Shown here piece by piece: positions 27,316-36,021 of a stretch of 64,000 nt of DNA. The notes below the pieces were generated by a model. It worked only from the letters and a program-made list of their open reading frames with translations, ran no database searches and was not told the DNA's origin. The translations under genes and the position numbers were made by a program. Position 1 is the first letter of the stretch. Every line of letters begins with the position of its first letter. This stretch comes from Oscillospiraceae bacterium (GTDB taxonomy: Bacteria; Bacillota; Clostridia; Oscillospirales; Acutalibacteraceae), in contig SVOW01000001.1 of NCBI GenBank assembly GCA_015066175.1, forward strand, positions 248,001-312,000. Direction: 5' to 3'.

Positions 27316-28428
27316 ATGGCTATTTTCCAGAAAGTTTTCGCAGTAATCATTGCTGCACTCACATCATTTGCAACTATGATAGGTCATTTTGGACTTGAGG
27401 CAAAACCCGAAGAGTACAAGACCTATAAAAACGTTATCATTATGATTGGTGACGGTATGGGCTTCAACCATCTTGAAGCAACAAAACAGGCTTATGACCT
27501 TGACGAACTCAATATGGAAGATGTTATCGTTAAAGCTGAATCTAAAACAAATTCACTTTTCGGTGTTACAACAGACTCTGCTGCAGGCGGCACTGCTCTT
27601 TCATCAGGTATCAGAACAATCAACGGCATGGTGGGTACTTATGCTTTTGACCCGTTCAGAGTTTTCTCTACTCCCAAAAACGTTACTGAAGTAGCAATTG
27701 AACAGGGTAAAGCAACAGGTGTTGTTACAACCGACTACACATCAGGTGCTACACCTTCTTCTTTCAGTGCTCACACATATTCTAGAGATAATGATGTTGA
27801 TATCACAGAACAGCAGCTTGCTTCTGACATCGACCTTATCTGGGGTGCCTACAATGGTCTTGCAACTTCAGACGTAGTTTCTGCAGCAGGACGTACATAT
27901 ATCGGCACTGCAACAGAACTTGCAGCTTTTGACGGTGAAACAAAATCATTTGCTCAGTTCAGCTTTGATGACCTTAAATATGTTGCAAATAACTACGACA
28001 CACCCACACTCGAAGTTATGACAGAAAAAGCAATTGACGTTCTTTCAGCTGACGAAGATGGTTTCTTCCTTATGGTTGAAGGTGCTTGCATTGACAAACA
28101 CTCACATTCAAACGACCTTGAGAATATGATTCTCAGCACTTATGAATTTGACAAAGCTGTTGGCGCTGCACTTGAATTTGCTGAAGAAGACGGCGAAACA
28201 CTTGTTATCGTTACAGCTGACCACGAAACAGGCGGCCTTAAATATGACGCTGAAAAAGATGAATATTACTTCACATCAGGCAGCCACACAAACGTTAATG
28301 TTCCTCTCTATATGAACAAAAACGATGCAGGTTTCGTAAATGGCGCTGCTTATCAGAACAGACACGTTTCTGCTCAGGTTGGTCTTGTTCTCGGTGCAGA
28401 TAAAGACTCATATCCTTGTGCAAAATAA
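27316..28428 (+). CDS. Alkaline phosphatase (PhoA family)
   Basis: Zn/Mg-dependent phosphomonoesterase, 370 aa. The N-terminal hydrophobic stretch (about 5-25) exports or anchors it. Motifs: MIGDGMGF (Asp46, metal), TTDSAAGGTALSSG with catalytic Ser88, VVTTDYTSGATP, MVEGACIDKHSH and VTADHETGG. The length is shorter than E. coli PhoA but usual for Firmicutes members. It lies 48 bp after the metal transporter permease, which makes sense if the transporter supplies zinc; this link is inference. Confidence 0.92.
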   Translation: MAIFQKVFAVIIAALTSFATMIGHFGLEAKPEEYKTYKNVIIMIGDGMGFNHLEATKQAYDLDELNMEDVIVKAESKTNSLFGVTTDSAAGGTALSSGIRTINGMVGTYAFDPFRVFSTPKNVTEVAIEQGKATGVVTTDYTSGATPSSFSAHTYSRDNDVDITEQQLASDIDLIWGAYNGLATSDVVSAAGRTYIGTATELAAFDGETKSFAQFSFDDLKYVANNYDTPTLEVMTEKAIDVLSADEDGFFLMVEGACIDKHSHSNDLENMILSTYEFDKAVGAALEFAEEDGETLVIVTADHETGGLKYDAEKDEYYFTSGSHTNVNVPLYMNKNDAGFVNGAAYQNRHVSAQVGLVLGADKDSYPCAK

Positions 28429-28445
28429 GAAGTTACCGATAAACA

Positions 28446-28476
28446 AAAGCGGAATCATAACGGTTCCGCTTTTAAT
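28446..28476 (+). terminator. Terminator after alkaline phosphatase
   Basis: An AAAGCGGAA(TC)/(GG)TTCCGCTTTT hairpin with a trailing T run. Confidence 0.8.
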
Positions 28477-28495
28477 TTGTAAATGAGGTGTAATT

Positions 28496-29050
28496 ATGGA
28501 TTATAAAATGAATATTGCCGGCATTGACTGGTCTTTGCCCCTTTGTGAAGTAACAGAAGATTTATATATCGGCGCTTTTATTCTGTTTGGTGCTGCACAG
28601 CTTACAGAAGCGTGTGCACGTGACCTTCTTAAAAAAGCTCCTGAATATGACTATGTTATCACTGCAGAAGCAAAAGGTATTCCTCTTGCACACGAAATGG
28701 CAAGACAGAATAACGACGATACATACTTTGTTGCAAGAAAATATCCTAAACTTTATATGAGTGGAATTTTCGATGTGGAAGTAAAATCAATCACAACCGA
28801 CAAAGTGCAACACCTTTACCTTGACACTGCCGAGGCAGAAAAAATGAAAGGCAAAAGAGTTCTTATTGTTGATGACGTCATTTCAACAGGCGAATCACTC
28901 TGGGCAGTTGAACAGCTTGTAAACAAAGCAGGCGGTGAAATTGTTGGCAGAATGGCAGTGCTTGCCGAAGGAAGTGCCGCTGACAGAGATGATATAATTT
29001 ATCTTGAAAGACTCCCTCTTTTTAACCCCGACGGCACAATAAAAGCTTAA
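28496..29050 (+). CDS. Purine-type phosphoribosyltransferase (APRT/XPRT-like)
   Basis: Type I phosphoribosyltransferase, 184 aa, making a nucleotide from a base and PRPP. The PRPP loop is VLIVDDVISTGES (about 122-134), with two Asp as expected. The pyrophosphate loop is TAEAKGIPLAHEMAR, which resembles adenine and xanthine phosphoribosyltransferases. An N-terminal hood domain has IDWSLPLCEV. Base specificity is not clear. No promoter was seen after the upstream terminator. A terminator follows. Confidence 0.82.
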   Translation: MDYKMNIAGIDWSLPLCEVTEDLYIGAFILFGAAQLTEACARDLLKKAPEYDYVITAEAKGIPLAHEMARQNNDDTYFVARKYPKLYMSGIFDVEVKSITTDKVQHLYLDTAEAEKMKGKRVLIVDDVISTGESLWAVEQLVNKAGGEIVGRMAVLAEGSAADRDDIIYLERLPLFNPDGTIKA

Positions 29051-29059
29051 AAACAAATC

Positions 29060-29101
29060 AAGCCTCTCTCTTAAGTTATCGCTAAGAGGGAGGCTTTTTG
29101 T
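29060..29101 (+). terminator. Terminator after the phosphoribosyltransferase gene
   Basis: An AAGCCTCTCTCTTA hairpin with its complement and a T run. Confidence 0.85.
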
Positions 29102-29116
29102 TTGCATTGGGATGAT

Positions 29117-29337
29117 AAATTATAATTTTCAGCTATCACTGATGTTGGTTTTATAATGATTTGCAAGCACGATGCACATATCTGGTTTTTCAAATTATAA
29201 TTTATATGTATATTCGATTTTTAATTGTAGGGGTCGATGCCTACATCGACCCGTCAGATTTTATGTGAATTTATTCGGGCGGATGTTGACATCCGCCCCT
29301 ACGATGCTGATTTTAATACCGCGGTAAATTATAATTT
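29117..29337. repeat. Compound repeat island 2
   Basis: Three perfect AAATTATAATTT palindromes (29117-29128, 29192-29203, 29326-29337) separate two cassettes. Cassette C1 (29129-29191, 63 bp) recurs inverted at 40758-40820 with a single mismatch. Cassette C2 (29204-29325) has hairpins GGGTCGATG/CATCGACCC and GGGCGGATGT/ACATCCGCCC inside outer arms GTAGGGG and CCCCTAC, and recurs in the same orientation at 40623-40745. No gene is seen in this stretch. Confidence 0.9.
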
Positions 29338-29361
29338 GTCAACACATAATTAGGGAACAAA

Positions 29362-29402
29362 GGAAAAACCGCTGAACTTCTTATGAATTCAGCGGTTAGT
29401 TT
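29362..29402 (-). terminator. Terminator of the ireB operon
   Basis: An AACCGCTGAATTC-type hairpin with a minus-strand T run just past the stop codon at 29411. Confidence 0.85.
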
Positions 29403-29410
29403 TTTAGTTA

Positions 29411-29719
29411 TTATTCTCCTGCCTGCTGGAGTGCACGTTTGAGCCAGATTTCACCGATATCGATTGCGGCATAGAGGCCTTTCTTTTCACTCTTTTTAAC
29501 AATACGCTCTCTGGGGCTTGCATCCTGGTCTGTTGACAAAAGCTGAACAACAACTCTGTCTGCGACTTCAGTGTCACCGAGAGGTTTTGTGGAAGTGATT
29601 GAAAGCATTACAACAAACGGATCTCTCATATCTCCGTAATAAATTGTATTTCCGCAGCGAACCATTGGCTTATCTCTGAACATCAGAAATTCATTCTGAA
29701 CTTTTTTCTCGTCAGCCAT
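29411..29719 (-). CDS. Small conserved protein of unknown function next to ireB
   Basis: A 102-aa cytoplasmic protein I do not recognise. It has no signal peptide or membrane segment. The central part (KPMVRCGNTIYYGDMRDPFVVMLSI) looks beta-rich, and the C-terminus (YAAIDIGEIWLKRALQQAG) looks helical. I use the ATG at 29719, which has AAAGGAG upstream, over a TTG three codons earlier. It follows ireB by 17 bp and shares its promoter and terminator, so a role alongside the IreB/IreK signalling axis is a reasonable guess only. Confidence 0.7.
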   Translation of the reverse strand: MADEKKVQNEFLMFRDKPMVRCGNTIYYGDMRDPFVVMLSITSTKPLGDTEVADRVVVQLLSTDQDASPRERIVKKSEKKGLYAAIDIGEIWLKRALQQAGE

Positions 29720-29736
29720 TCGGAACAACTCCTTTA

Positions 29737-29982
29737 TTAATCTTTAAGATAGTTCTCGACAAGTTTCTGCATGAGCTCGTCTCTGTCGATTTTGCGAATT
29801 ACACTACGCGCATTATTATGTGTAGTGATGTAAGTCGGGTCTTCTGAAAGAATATATCCCACAATCTGATTTATAGGATTGTAACCCTTTTCCTTCAATG
29901 AATTATAGACGTAAGTCAGGTTCTTTCTGATTTCGTCTTCACACTCTGCTTTGATGGAAAATCTTATTGTCTTATCATCCAT
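29737..29982 (-). CDS. ireB: IreB family regulatory phosphoprotein (UPF0297)
   Basis: An 81-aa small protein. The family is seen in LKENLTYVY-like [32 protein letters not shown] and the end block [26 protein letters not shown]. In Enterococcus, IreB is phosphorylated by the PASTA kinase IreK and controls cell-wall stress resistance; its Thr phosphosites are near the N-terminus. Here the operon partner is the unknown 102-aa protein, not the usual ruvX (yqgF) neighbour. RBS GGAGG. Confidence 0.9.
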   Translation of the reverse strand: MDDKTIRFSIKAECEDEIRKNLTYVYNSLKEKGYNPINQIVGYILSEDPTYITTHNNARSVIRKIDRDELMQKLVENYLKD

Positions 29983-30013
29983 AATAAAACACCTCCGTAT
30001 CGCAATTATATAT

Positions 30014-30042
30014 ATTATACACTACATTTTGTGATAACACAA
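30014..30042 (-). promoter_or_regulatory. ireB promoter
   Basis: Leftward TTGTGT, 17-bp spacer, TATAAT. Confidence 0.6.
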
Positions 30043-30083
30043 TGGTTTTTTTAATATTTTTTTGATAAATTACTATCAAAATG

Positions 30084-32462
30084 TCAGCTTCTTAAAGAAA
30101 TTCCCAGCTTATCAAGGGCTTTTATTGCTTTTTTGACAACATTATCTGCTTCTTCGTCAGTAAGAGTTCTGTCTTCTGCACGAAGGCGAAGGCTGTAAGC
30201 AACGCTCTTTTTGCCTTCTTCAATCTGTGAACCCATATAAACGTCGAAGAGTTCGATTGATTCAAGAAGCTTGCCTGCTGCTGAAGTGATTGCTTTCTCA
30301 AGTGTGAGCACAGGAATATCTCTGTCGCAAACAAAAGCAAGGTCACGTGTGCTTGCAGGGAATTTAGGTAATTTTTTGTAGAGTTTGGGCTCTCTGCCTT
30401 TGTTGAAGATTGTTTCGATATCAATTCTTGCAACGTAAGCCTTTTCGCCGATGCCGTAGTTTTCAAGAACTGCAGGATGAATTTCACCGAAAATTGCAAA
30501 TTCTTCGCCATCAACTGTAAGGCGTGCTGTACGTCCGGGGTGGAATGTGGGATCATCTGTCACTGCTTCAACGTCGTAAGCTGAAAGGCCTGTTTTATAA
30601 AGAATTTCTTCAACAATACCTTTGAGTGAGAAGAAATCACAATCGCCATACATACCGATTACGATTTTCTGTTTTTCAAGAGGCAATGTTTCAAGCCCCT
30701 GTGAAGTATATTCTACGGGAATTTCGTAAAGATATGCTTTTTCGTTTCTGTTTTTATAGTTACGTGCGAGAACTTCCATCATTGAGGGAATTGCGTTTGT
30801 TCTCATAACACTTGTGTCTTCACCGAGAGGATTTGTGATTACAACTGAATTTCTGTATTCACTGTCTGCGGGAAGATTGATTTTATCGTAATATTTGGGG
30901 CTGATGAATGAGAATGTTTCGATTTCGGTAAGACCGCAGCCAAGGCAAGTTGAACGGATAAGCTTTTCAAGCTGCTGTTCTTCTGTGAGAGCTGCGTTTG
31001 CAACACCTGACAATTCTCTGTTGGGAATTGCCTGATAGCCATAGAATCTTGCGATTTCTTCTGAAATATCAGCCTTGTGTTCAATATCGTTTCTGAAATA
31101 AGGTGCTGTGATAACGCCATCTTCAACTGTAAAGCCGATTTTTTCAAGCATTCTCTTCTGCTCGTCTGCGCTAACATCAATACCGATGAAGTTATTCACC
31201 CATTCAGGTTCAAATGCAAGTTTTACTGCTTCTTTAGGTGTGGGGAAACAGTCAACAATGCCGTCTACAACGTCACCTGCATCGAGAAGTTCAACAAGTT
31301 CCAATGCACGTTTAAGGCATGTTTCACAGCTTGCGGGATTGAGTTCTTTTTCATATCTTGTGCAAGCTTCTGTGCGAAGACCGAGAGCTTTTGATGTTCT
31401 GCGTACACTTACGCCGTTGAAACAAGCTGATTCAAAAACGATAGTTGTTGTGTCGTCCATAATTCCGCTGTATTCGCCACCCATAACACCTGCAACCGCA
31501 ACGGGTTTATTTTCGTCTGCAATAACAAGCATTTCTGTTGTGAGGTTTCTTTCAACATCGTCAAGAGTTGTGATTTTTTCGCCTTCACGTGCGTTTCTTA
31601 CGATAACTTTGCCACTATCAAGGTAACGAAGGTCAAATGCGTGCATAGGCTGACCGTATTCAAGCATTACAAAGTTTGTAATGTCAACGATATTGTTGAT
31701 AGGTCTTACGCCACAAGCACGAAGACGTTCTCTTATCCAACGGGGTGAGGGTTTGATTCTTACATTTTTAACCACTGCACCGCAGTAACGATAACATTTT
31801 TCTGCTTCTTCAATTTCAACAGAAAGAAGTTCGTTAACATCTCCGCCTGAGCCTTTAACAACGGGGTCAGCAACTTTGAGTTCTTTATCAAATGTTGCTG
31901 CTGCTTCCCTTGCAAGACCGATGATGCTCAGGCAGTCTGAACGGTTTGATGTGATTTCAAATTCTGTGATAACATCGTTAAGACCGATTGCATAGTGGAT
32001 ATCCATACCAAGAGTTTTGTCGCAATCGTCACCGAGAACGAAAATGCCGTCTTCAACAGCATAGGGGAAATCGTGAATTGTAAGACCGAGTTCACCAAGC
32101 GAACAGAGCATACCATTACTTTCAACGCCGCGGAGTTTGCCTTTTTTGATTTTGTGACCGCCGAAAACTACAGAATTATCCATTGCTACGGGCACGATGT
32201 CACCTGCTGTAAGGTTCTGTGCACCGGTAACAATCTGGATATTTTCTTCTTTACCAACATTAATCTGGCAAATCCAGAGGTGGTCAGAATCAGGGTGTCT
32301 TTCAAGGCTTTCAACACGACCTACAATAATGTTCTGAAGTTCTGCACCTTCAGTTTCGAAGCCTTCTACTTTTGAGCCTGAAATAGTCATATCATCAGCA
32401 AACTGTTTATCGCTGACATCAAGCTGTACATAATCGTTTAACCATTTTTTAGATAAATTCAT
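30084..32462 (-). CDS. pheT: Phenylalanyl-tRNA synthetase beta subunit
   Basis: Large subunit of the (alpha-beta)2 enzyme that charges tRNA-Phe, 792 aa, the normal length. It has an N-terminal EMAP/tRNA-binding domain (about 40-150, VGRVESLERHPDSDHLWICQINVG), the B3/B4 editing domain (NIVDITNFVMLEYGQPMHAFD), the B5 domain, the catalytic-like core and a C-terminal ferredoxin-fold anticodon-binding domain (LPKFPASTRDLAFVCD). RBS AAGGAG. It lies 18 bp after pheS and shares the Phe T-box. Confidence 0.97.
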   Translation of the reverse strand: MNLSKKWLNDYVQLDVSDKQFADDMTISGSKVEGFETEGAELQNIIVGRVESLERHPDSDHLWICQINVGKEENIQIVTGAQNLTAGDIVPVAMDNSVVFGGHKIKKGKLRGVESNGMLCSLGELGLTIHDFPYAVEDGIFVLGDDCDKTLGMDIHYAIGLNDVITEFEITSNRSDCLSIIGLAREAAATFDKELKVADPVVKGSGGDVNELLSVEIEEAEKCYRYCGAVVKNVRIKPSPRWIRERLRACGVRPINNIVDITNFVMLEYGQPMHAFDLRYLDSGKVIVRNAREGEKITTLDDVERNLTTEMLVIADENKPVAVAGVMGGEYSGIMDDTTTIVFESACFNGVSVRRTSKALGLRTEACTRYEKELNPASCETCLKRALELVELLDAGDVVDGIVDCFPTPKEAVKLAFEPEWVNNFIGIDVSADEQKRMLEKIGFTVEDGVITAPYFRNDIEHKADISEEIARFYGYQAIPNRELSGVANAALTEEQQLEKLIRSTCLGCGLTEIETFSFISPKYYDKINLPADSEYRNSVVITNPLGEDTSVMRTNAIPSMMEVLARNYKNRNEKAYLYEIPVEYTSQGLETLPLEKQKIVIGMYGDCDFFSLKGIVEEILYKTGLSAYDVEAVTDDPTFHPGRTARLTVDGEEFAIFGEIHPAVLENYGIGEKAYVARIDIETIFNKGREPKLYKKLPKFPASTRDLAFVCDRDIPVLTLEKAITSAAGKLLESIELFDVYMGSQIEEGKKSVAYSLRLRAEDRTLTDEEADNVVKKAIKALDKLGISLRS

Positions 32463-32480
32463 TTTACGACACTCCTTTCA

Positions 32481-33500
32481 TTAAAACTGGCCGAGGAAAC
32501 GCATATCGTTCTCGTAAAGCAATCTCATATCGTCAATATCAAAGCGGAACATAACAAGTCTTTCAAGACCAACGCCGAAAGCATAACCGCTGTAAACTTC
32601 GGGGTCAACACCGCAAGCTTTGAGAACTTTGGGATGAACCATACCTGCACCGAGAATTTCGATGAAGCCTTCGCCTTTGCACATGGGGCAGCCTTTACCG
32701 CCGCATTTGAAACAGGTTACGTCGATTTCACAAGAAGGCTCTGTAAACGGGAAGTGATGGGGACGAAGACGGATTTTTGTATTTTCGCCGTAAAGTCTTT
32801 TAGCGAATGCTTCAAGAGTGCCTTTAAGGTCGCCCATTGTGATGCCCTTATCAACAACAAGACCTTCAATCTGATGGAAAAGCGGTGAATGTGTTGCGTC
32901 AACTGCATCTGAACGGAAAACTCGTCCGGGAGAAATTACTCTGATAGGAGGAGCCTGTTTTTCCATAACACGAATCTGCACGGGAGAAGTCTGTGTTCTC
33001 AGAAGCATATTTTCTGTGATGTAGAAAGTATCCTGAGTGTCACGTGCAGGATGGTCTTTGGGAATATTGAGTGCTTCAAAGTTATAATAATCCCACTCAA
33101 CTTCAGGACCTGTTGCAATATCAAAGCCCATACCAAGGAAAATATCTTTAACTTCGTCAAGAACGATGTTAAGAGGATGCTTGTGACCTAATGCTGACTT
33201 TTTGCCGGGCATTGTAACGTCAATTTTTTCATCCTTGAGTTTTTTGATAAGTTCTTCTTTTTTGATTTTTTCATCAGTTGCTTCAATAAGAGCTTCAATT
33301 GATGCTCTTACTTCGTTTGCAAGCTGACCCATAACAGGTCTTTCTTCGGGAGAAAGTTTACCCATCTGTTTTAAAACTGCAGTAACTTCACCTTTTTTAC
33401 CTAAATATTTAACTCTGATGTTTTCAAGTTCCTGCTTTGTTGTTGCAAGTTCAAGAGCTGCTTTTGCGTCTCTTGCTATGCTTTCAAGCATTGCTTTCAT
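32481..33500 (-). CDS. pheS: Phenylalanyl-tRNA synthetase alpha subunit
   Basis: Catalytic subunit, 339 aa. An N-terminal coiled coil (1-90) is followed by the class II core with motif 2 ([45 protein letters not shown]) and motif 3 ([18 protein letters not shown]). The start at 33500 follows AAAGGAAG; the longer frame to 33659 runs through the T-box leader and is not coding. Confidence 0.97.
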   Translation of the reverse strand: MKAMLESIARDAKAALELATTKQELENIRVKYLGKKGEVTAVLKQMGKLSPEERPVMGQLANEVRASIEALIEATDEKIKKEELIKKLKDEKIDVTMPGKKSALGHKHPLNIVLDEVKDIFLGMGFDIATGPEVEWDYYNFEALNIPKDHPARDTQDTFYITENMLLRTQTSPVQIRVMEKQAPPIRVISPGRVFRSDAVDATHSPLFHQIEGLVVDKGITMGDLKGTLEAFAKRLYGENTKIRLRPHHFPFTEPSCEIDVTCFKCGGKGCPMCKGEGFIEILGAGMVHPKVLKACGVDPEVYSGYAFGVGLERLVMFRFDIDDMRLLYENDMRFLGQF

Positions 33501-33533
33501 AATATTCTTCCTTTCAGACATTAATTTACAAAA

Positions 33534-33797
33534 TAAAAAACTTCCGTCCCCCTGTGTGAGACACAAGGGACGAAAGCATAAAATTACCTTCCGCGGTACC
33601 ACCCTTATTTTTGCACTGTAACAGAGCAAACACTCTTTCTCCGTTAACGTGGGAAACACGTCAAAGCCTACTGCAATTTTCAGCCAGCCGCTCCAAAGTG
33701 AACTTCGGTGTTTTTACGAAATAAACGGGATTTCAGCCTCGGCCCATTCTCTCTGAAAATCGATTTAAAACACTTACTCTCTTTTTCATCGCGTTTG
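33534..33797 (-). promoter_or_regulatory. T-box leader of pheST (Phe, UUC specifier)
   Basis: Read on the minus strand it has the stem I AG-bulge sequence TCAGAGAG and a terminal loop. The specifier is UUC at 33702-33700 followed by A, then CTTT and GGAGC as in known stem I. The antiterminator box GGGTGGTACCGCGG (33588-33601) and a terminator hairpin CGTCCC...GGGACG plus T run (33534-33577) complete it. Uncharged tRNA-Phe should favour antitermination. Confidence 0.95.
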
Positions 33798-33801
33798 GAA
33801 T

Positions 33802-33830
33802 ATAATAACACAAATAAAATTAAAATGCAA
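33802..33830 (-). promoter_or_regulatory. Promoter of the pheST leader
   Basis: Leftward TTGCAT, 17-bp spacer, TATTAT. Confidence 0.6.
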
Positions 33831-33834
33831 GAGT

Positions 33835-34719
33835 TTATTGTGATTTTTTCTTCAGTTTCAACTGTGATAAAACTATACCTGCAAAAATAAGTGCACAGCC
33901 GATATATGCAGAAATTGTCATTGATTCGCCTGCAAGCAGAACTCCGCCGATTGCTCCGAAAACAGACTCCGTAGACAAAACAATTGCAGCAAAAGTGGGA
34001 TCGGCTTCTTTCTGACCTAAAACCTGACAAGTGTATGCAATACCAACTGACATAAAGCCACCATAAAGAATGGGAAGCAATGCACTTTTAATTGCAATAA
34101 AGCTTATATCTTCAAAAATCAACGCACAGATAATAGAAAGCACTGCACACACTGCAAACTGCATCTGCGAAAACCTCAGCGGACTGATTCCGTCAATCAT
34201 ATATTTATCAATTGCAAGAATATGTACTGTCCAGAAAACTGTGCCCAGAAGAAGGACAAGGTCGCCTATACCTACTGATTCTTCGCCTGTCATACAAAGA
34301 AGATAAAGACCGCCTACTGCTAAAACTGCACCAATCCACGTAAGGATATTTGTTTTTTTCTTCATAAAAAGAAAGGCTGCAATGGGAACAAAAACAGTGT
34401 AAAGACCTGTTATAAAACCTGATTTGCCTGCACTGTTTGTAATTTCAACACCCATCTGCTGAAGAGTTGAAGCGATGAACAATACCACACCGCAGATTAC
34501 ACCCGCTTTTAAAGTTTTAATAAAACTTTCTTTTGTCTGTTTTTCTTTTTCAAACAACATAATAACAGGAAAAAGTGACAATGAACCCAGAGCAAAACGG
34601 ATTCCGTTGAAAGTAAAAGCACCAACATATTGTGCGCCGACTTTTTGTGCTACAAAAGCGAAGCCCCATATTATTGCTGTAAGGAAAAGTAAAACTACTG
34701 ATTTCGGTTTGGTTTTCAT
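33835..34719 (-). CDS. EamA/DMT family transporter
   Basis: Ten-helix membrane exporter of the drug/metabolite superfamily, 294 aa, with two EamA repeats (first half LTAIIWGFAFVAQKVGAQYVGAFTF region; second half VLLLGTVFWTVHILAID and LSTESVFGAIGGVLLAGE). The substrate cannot be told; relatives export amino acids or other metabolites. The ATG at 34719 has TAGGAG upstream; the longer frame lacks an RBS. It follows the potABCD terminator-like hairpin, so it may be partly co-expressed with that operon. Confidence 0.88.
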   Translation of the reverse strand: MKTKPKSVVLLFLTAIIWGFAFVAQKVGAQYVGAFTFNGIRFALGSLSLFPVIMLFEKEKQTKESFIKTLKAGVICGVVLFIASTLQQMGVEITNSAGKSGFITGLYTVFVPIAAFLFMKKKTNILTWIGAVLAVGGLYLLCMTGEESVGIGDLVLLLGTVFWTVHILAIDKYMIDGISPLRFSQMQFAVCAVLSIICALIFEDISFIAIKSALLPILYGGFMSVGIAYTCQVLGQKEADPTFAAIVLSTESVFGAIGGVLLAGESMTISAYIGCALIFAGIVLSQLKLKKKSQ

Positions 34720-34740
34720 TGATAGTCTCCTATTTTTTGC

Positions 34741-34775
34741 AAAATTAACGGGAGGGGGCAAGCCCCTCCCCTACA
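34741..34775 (-). terminator. Hairpin after potD
   Basis: A GGGAGGGG-CTTG-CCCCCTCCC hairpin followed by T-rich sequence on the minus strand. Preceded by GTAG, it resembles the GTAGGGG arm of the intergenic repeat cassettes, so a repeat may have been recruited as terminator. Confidence 0.65.
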
Positions 34776-35996
34776 TTATTCATCATATAATTTTTCGCGT
34801 TTTTTCTTTCTGATTGTCACATAAACAATTGCCGCAAGGCCTATACCTGCTGTTGTGCCCAATCCGATATAAACAGCCGTGTTTGATGTGCCTTCAATTT
34901 TAAGTTCTGACCACAAAGATGTCATCAGACTTAAAGTCTCCTGATCAAGATTGTGATAATACTGTGTTTTGGGCATATCTTCCTTTGCAGGATAAAGAAT
35001 GGGATTACCCTTAAGGCTGTAATTATCATTATTTATAACAGCTTTGTTAGGGGTGGCATAATAAAGATATTCAGCGTTTGCAAGGGCAACTTCTTCACTC
35101 AAAAGGAAGTTTATGTAAAGCTCTGCTGCTTCTTTATTACGACTGCTCTTGGGAATACACATTGAATCCACAAAGATATTTGTGCCTTCCTCAGGATAAT
35201 AGAATTCAAGGTCAGGATTATTCTCTTTCATAAGAAGATAGTCGCCTGCATAATATGCTGCAATTGCGGCATCCCCTGCTTCCATTTTGTTATAAATTTC
35301 GTCAGAAACATATGACTGGAGAACATCTTTCTGTTCAACAAGCTTCTGATAAGCACGTTTCCATTCTGCTTTATCTTCAGTGTTCACATCAATTCCAAGC
35401 AGGAACATTGCACTTGCAAAACCATCACGTGGGTTATTGAACTGAAGAATCTGTCCTTTATATTCTTCATCCCACATAAGACTCCAGCTTGTGGGATTGC
35501 CTTTAACTACAGTTTTATTGTAAATAACGCCCACCATACCAACATTATAAGGAACTGAATATTCATTTTGAGGGTCAAAATAAAGCCCTTTATATTCGTC
35601 CATTATATTTTTGTAATTGGGAATATTGTCAAAATTGATTTTCTGCAGGTAGCCTTCATCGATAAGCCTCTGAATCATATAATCTGACGGAATAACAATA
35701 TCATATGCTGCACCGCCTGATTTAAGCTTGGTGTACATATCTTCGTTTGTAGAATAGGTAGTGTAGTTTACTTTGATGCCTGTGAGTTTTTCAAACTCTT
35801 CGTTGACATTCATAGTGCCTTCGCTACCGTCTGAAATATATTCGCCCCAGTTATATACGTTGATTGAAGTGCCTGCAAGGTCTTTATATTTTTCCTGAAG
35901 TTCTGATTCGGAAAGCGGTGATGACGCTGCGTATGACACTACAGAGAATGAAAACATAAGGCTCAATGCAAGAAGCACTGAAATAAGTTTTTTCAT
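34776..35996 (-). CDS. potD: Spermidine/putrescine-binding protein PotD, C-terminally anchored
   Basis: Extracytoplasmic polyamine-binding protein of the PotABCD importer, 406 aa. A signal peptide without a lipobox Cys (MFSFSVVSYAAS) is followed by the type II periplasmic-binding fold (INVYNWGEYISDGSEG, YDIVIPSDYMIQRLI, VPYNVGMVGVIYNK, FVDSMCIPKSSRNKEAAELYINFLL). Unlike most Gram-positive homologues it ends in a hydrophobic helix and a basic tail (AVYIGLGTTAGIGLAAIVYV, then TIRKKKREK), so it seems held by a C-terminal membrane anchor. The ATG at 35996 has AGGAGG; the frame beyond it overlaps potC. Last of four genes. Confidence 0.93.
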   Translation of the reverse strand: MKKLISVLLALSLMFSFSVVSYAASSPLSESELQEKYKDLAGTSINVYNWGEYISDGSEGTMNVNEEFEKLTGIKVNYTTYSTNEDMYTKLKSGGAAYDIVIPSDYMIQRLIDEGYLQKINFDNIPNYKNIMDEYKGLYFDPQNEYSVPYNVGMVGVIYNKTVVKGNPTSWSLMWDEEYKGQILQFNNPRDGFASAMFLLGIDVNTEDKAEWKRAYQKLVEQKDVLQSYVSDEIYNKMEAGDAAIAAYYAGDYLLMKENNPDLEFYYPEEGTNIFVDSMCIPKSSRNKEAAELYINFLLSEEVALANAEYLYYATPNKAVINNDNYSLKGNPILYPAKEDMPKTQYYHNLDQETLSLMTSLWSELKIEGTSNTAVYIGLGTTAGIGLAAIVYVTIRKKKREKLYDE

Positions 35997-36021
35997 AATA
36001 TCACCCCTCCTGTTCTGAAGA

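Noticed and set aside
31108-31626. 172-aa open frame on the + strand
   Set aside because: It is antisense to pheT, with the low-complexity Ser/Thr make-up of a shadow frame.
33680-34030. 116-aa open frame on the minus strand
   Set aside because: It overlaps the end of the EamA gene and the pheST T-box leader; structure there is RNA, not protein.
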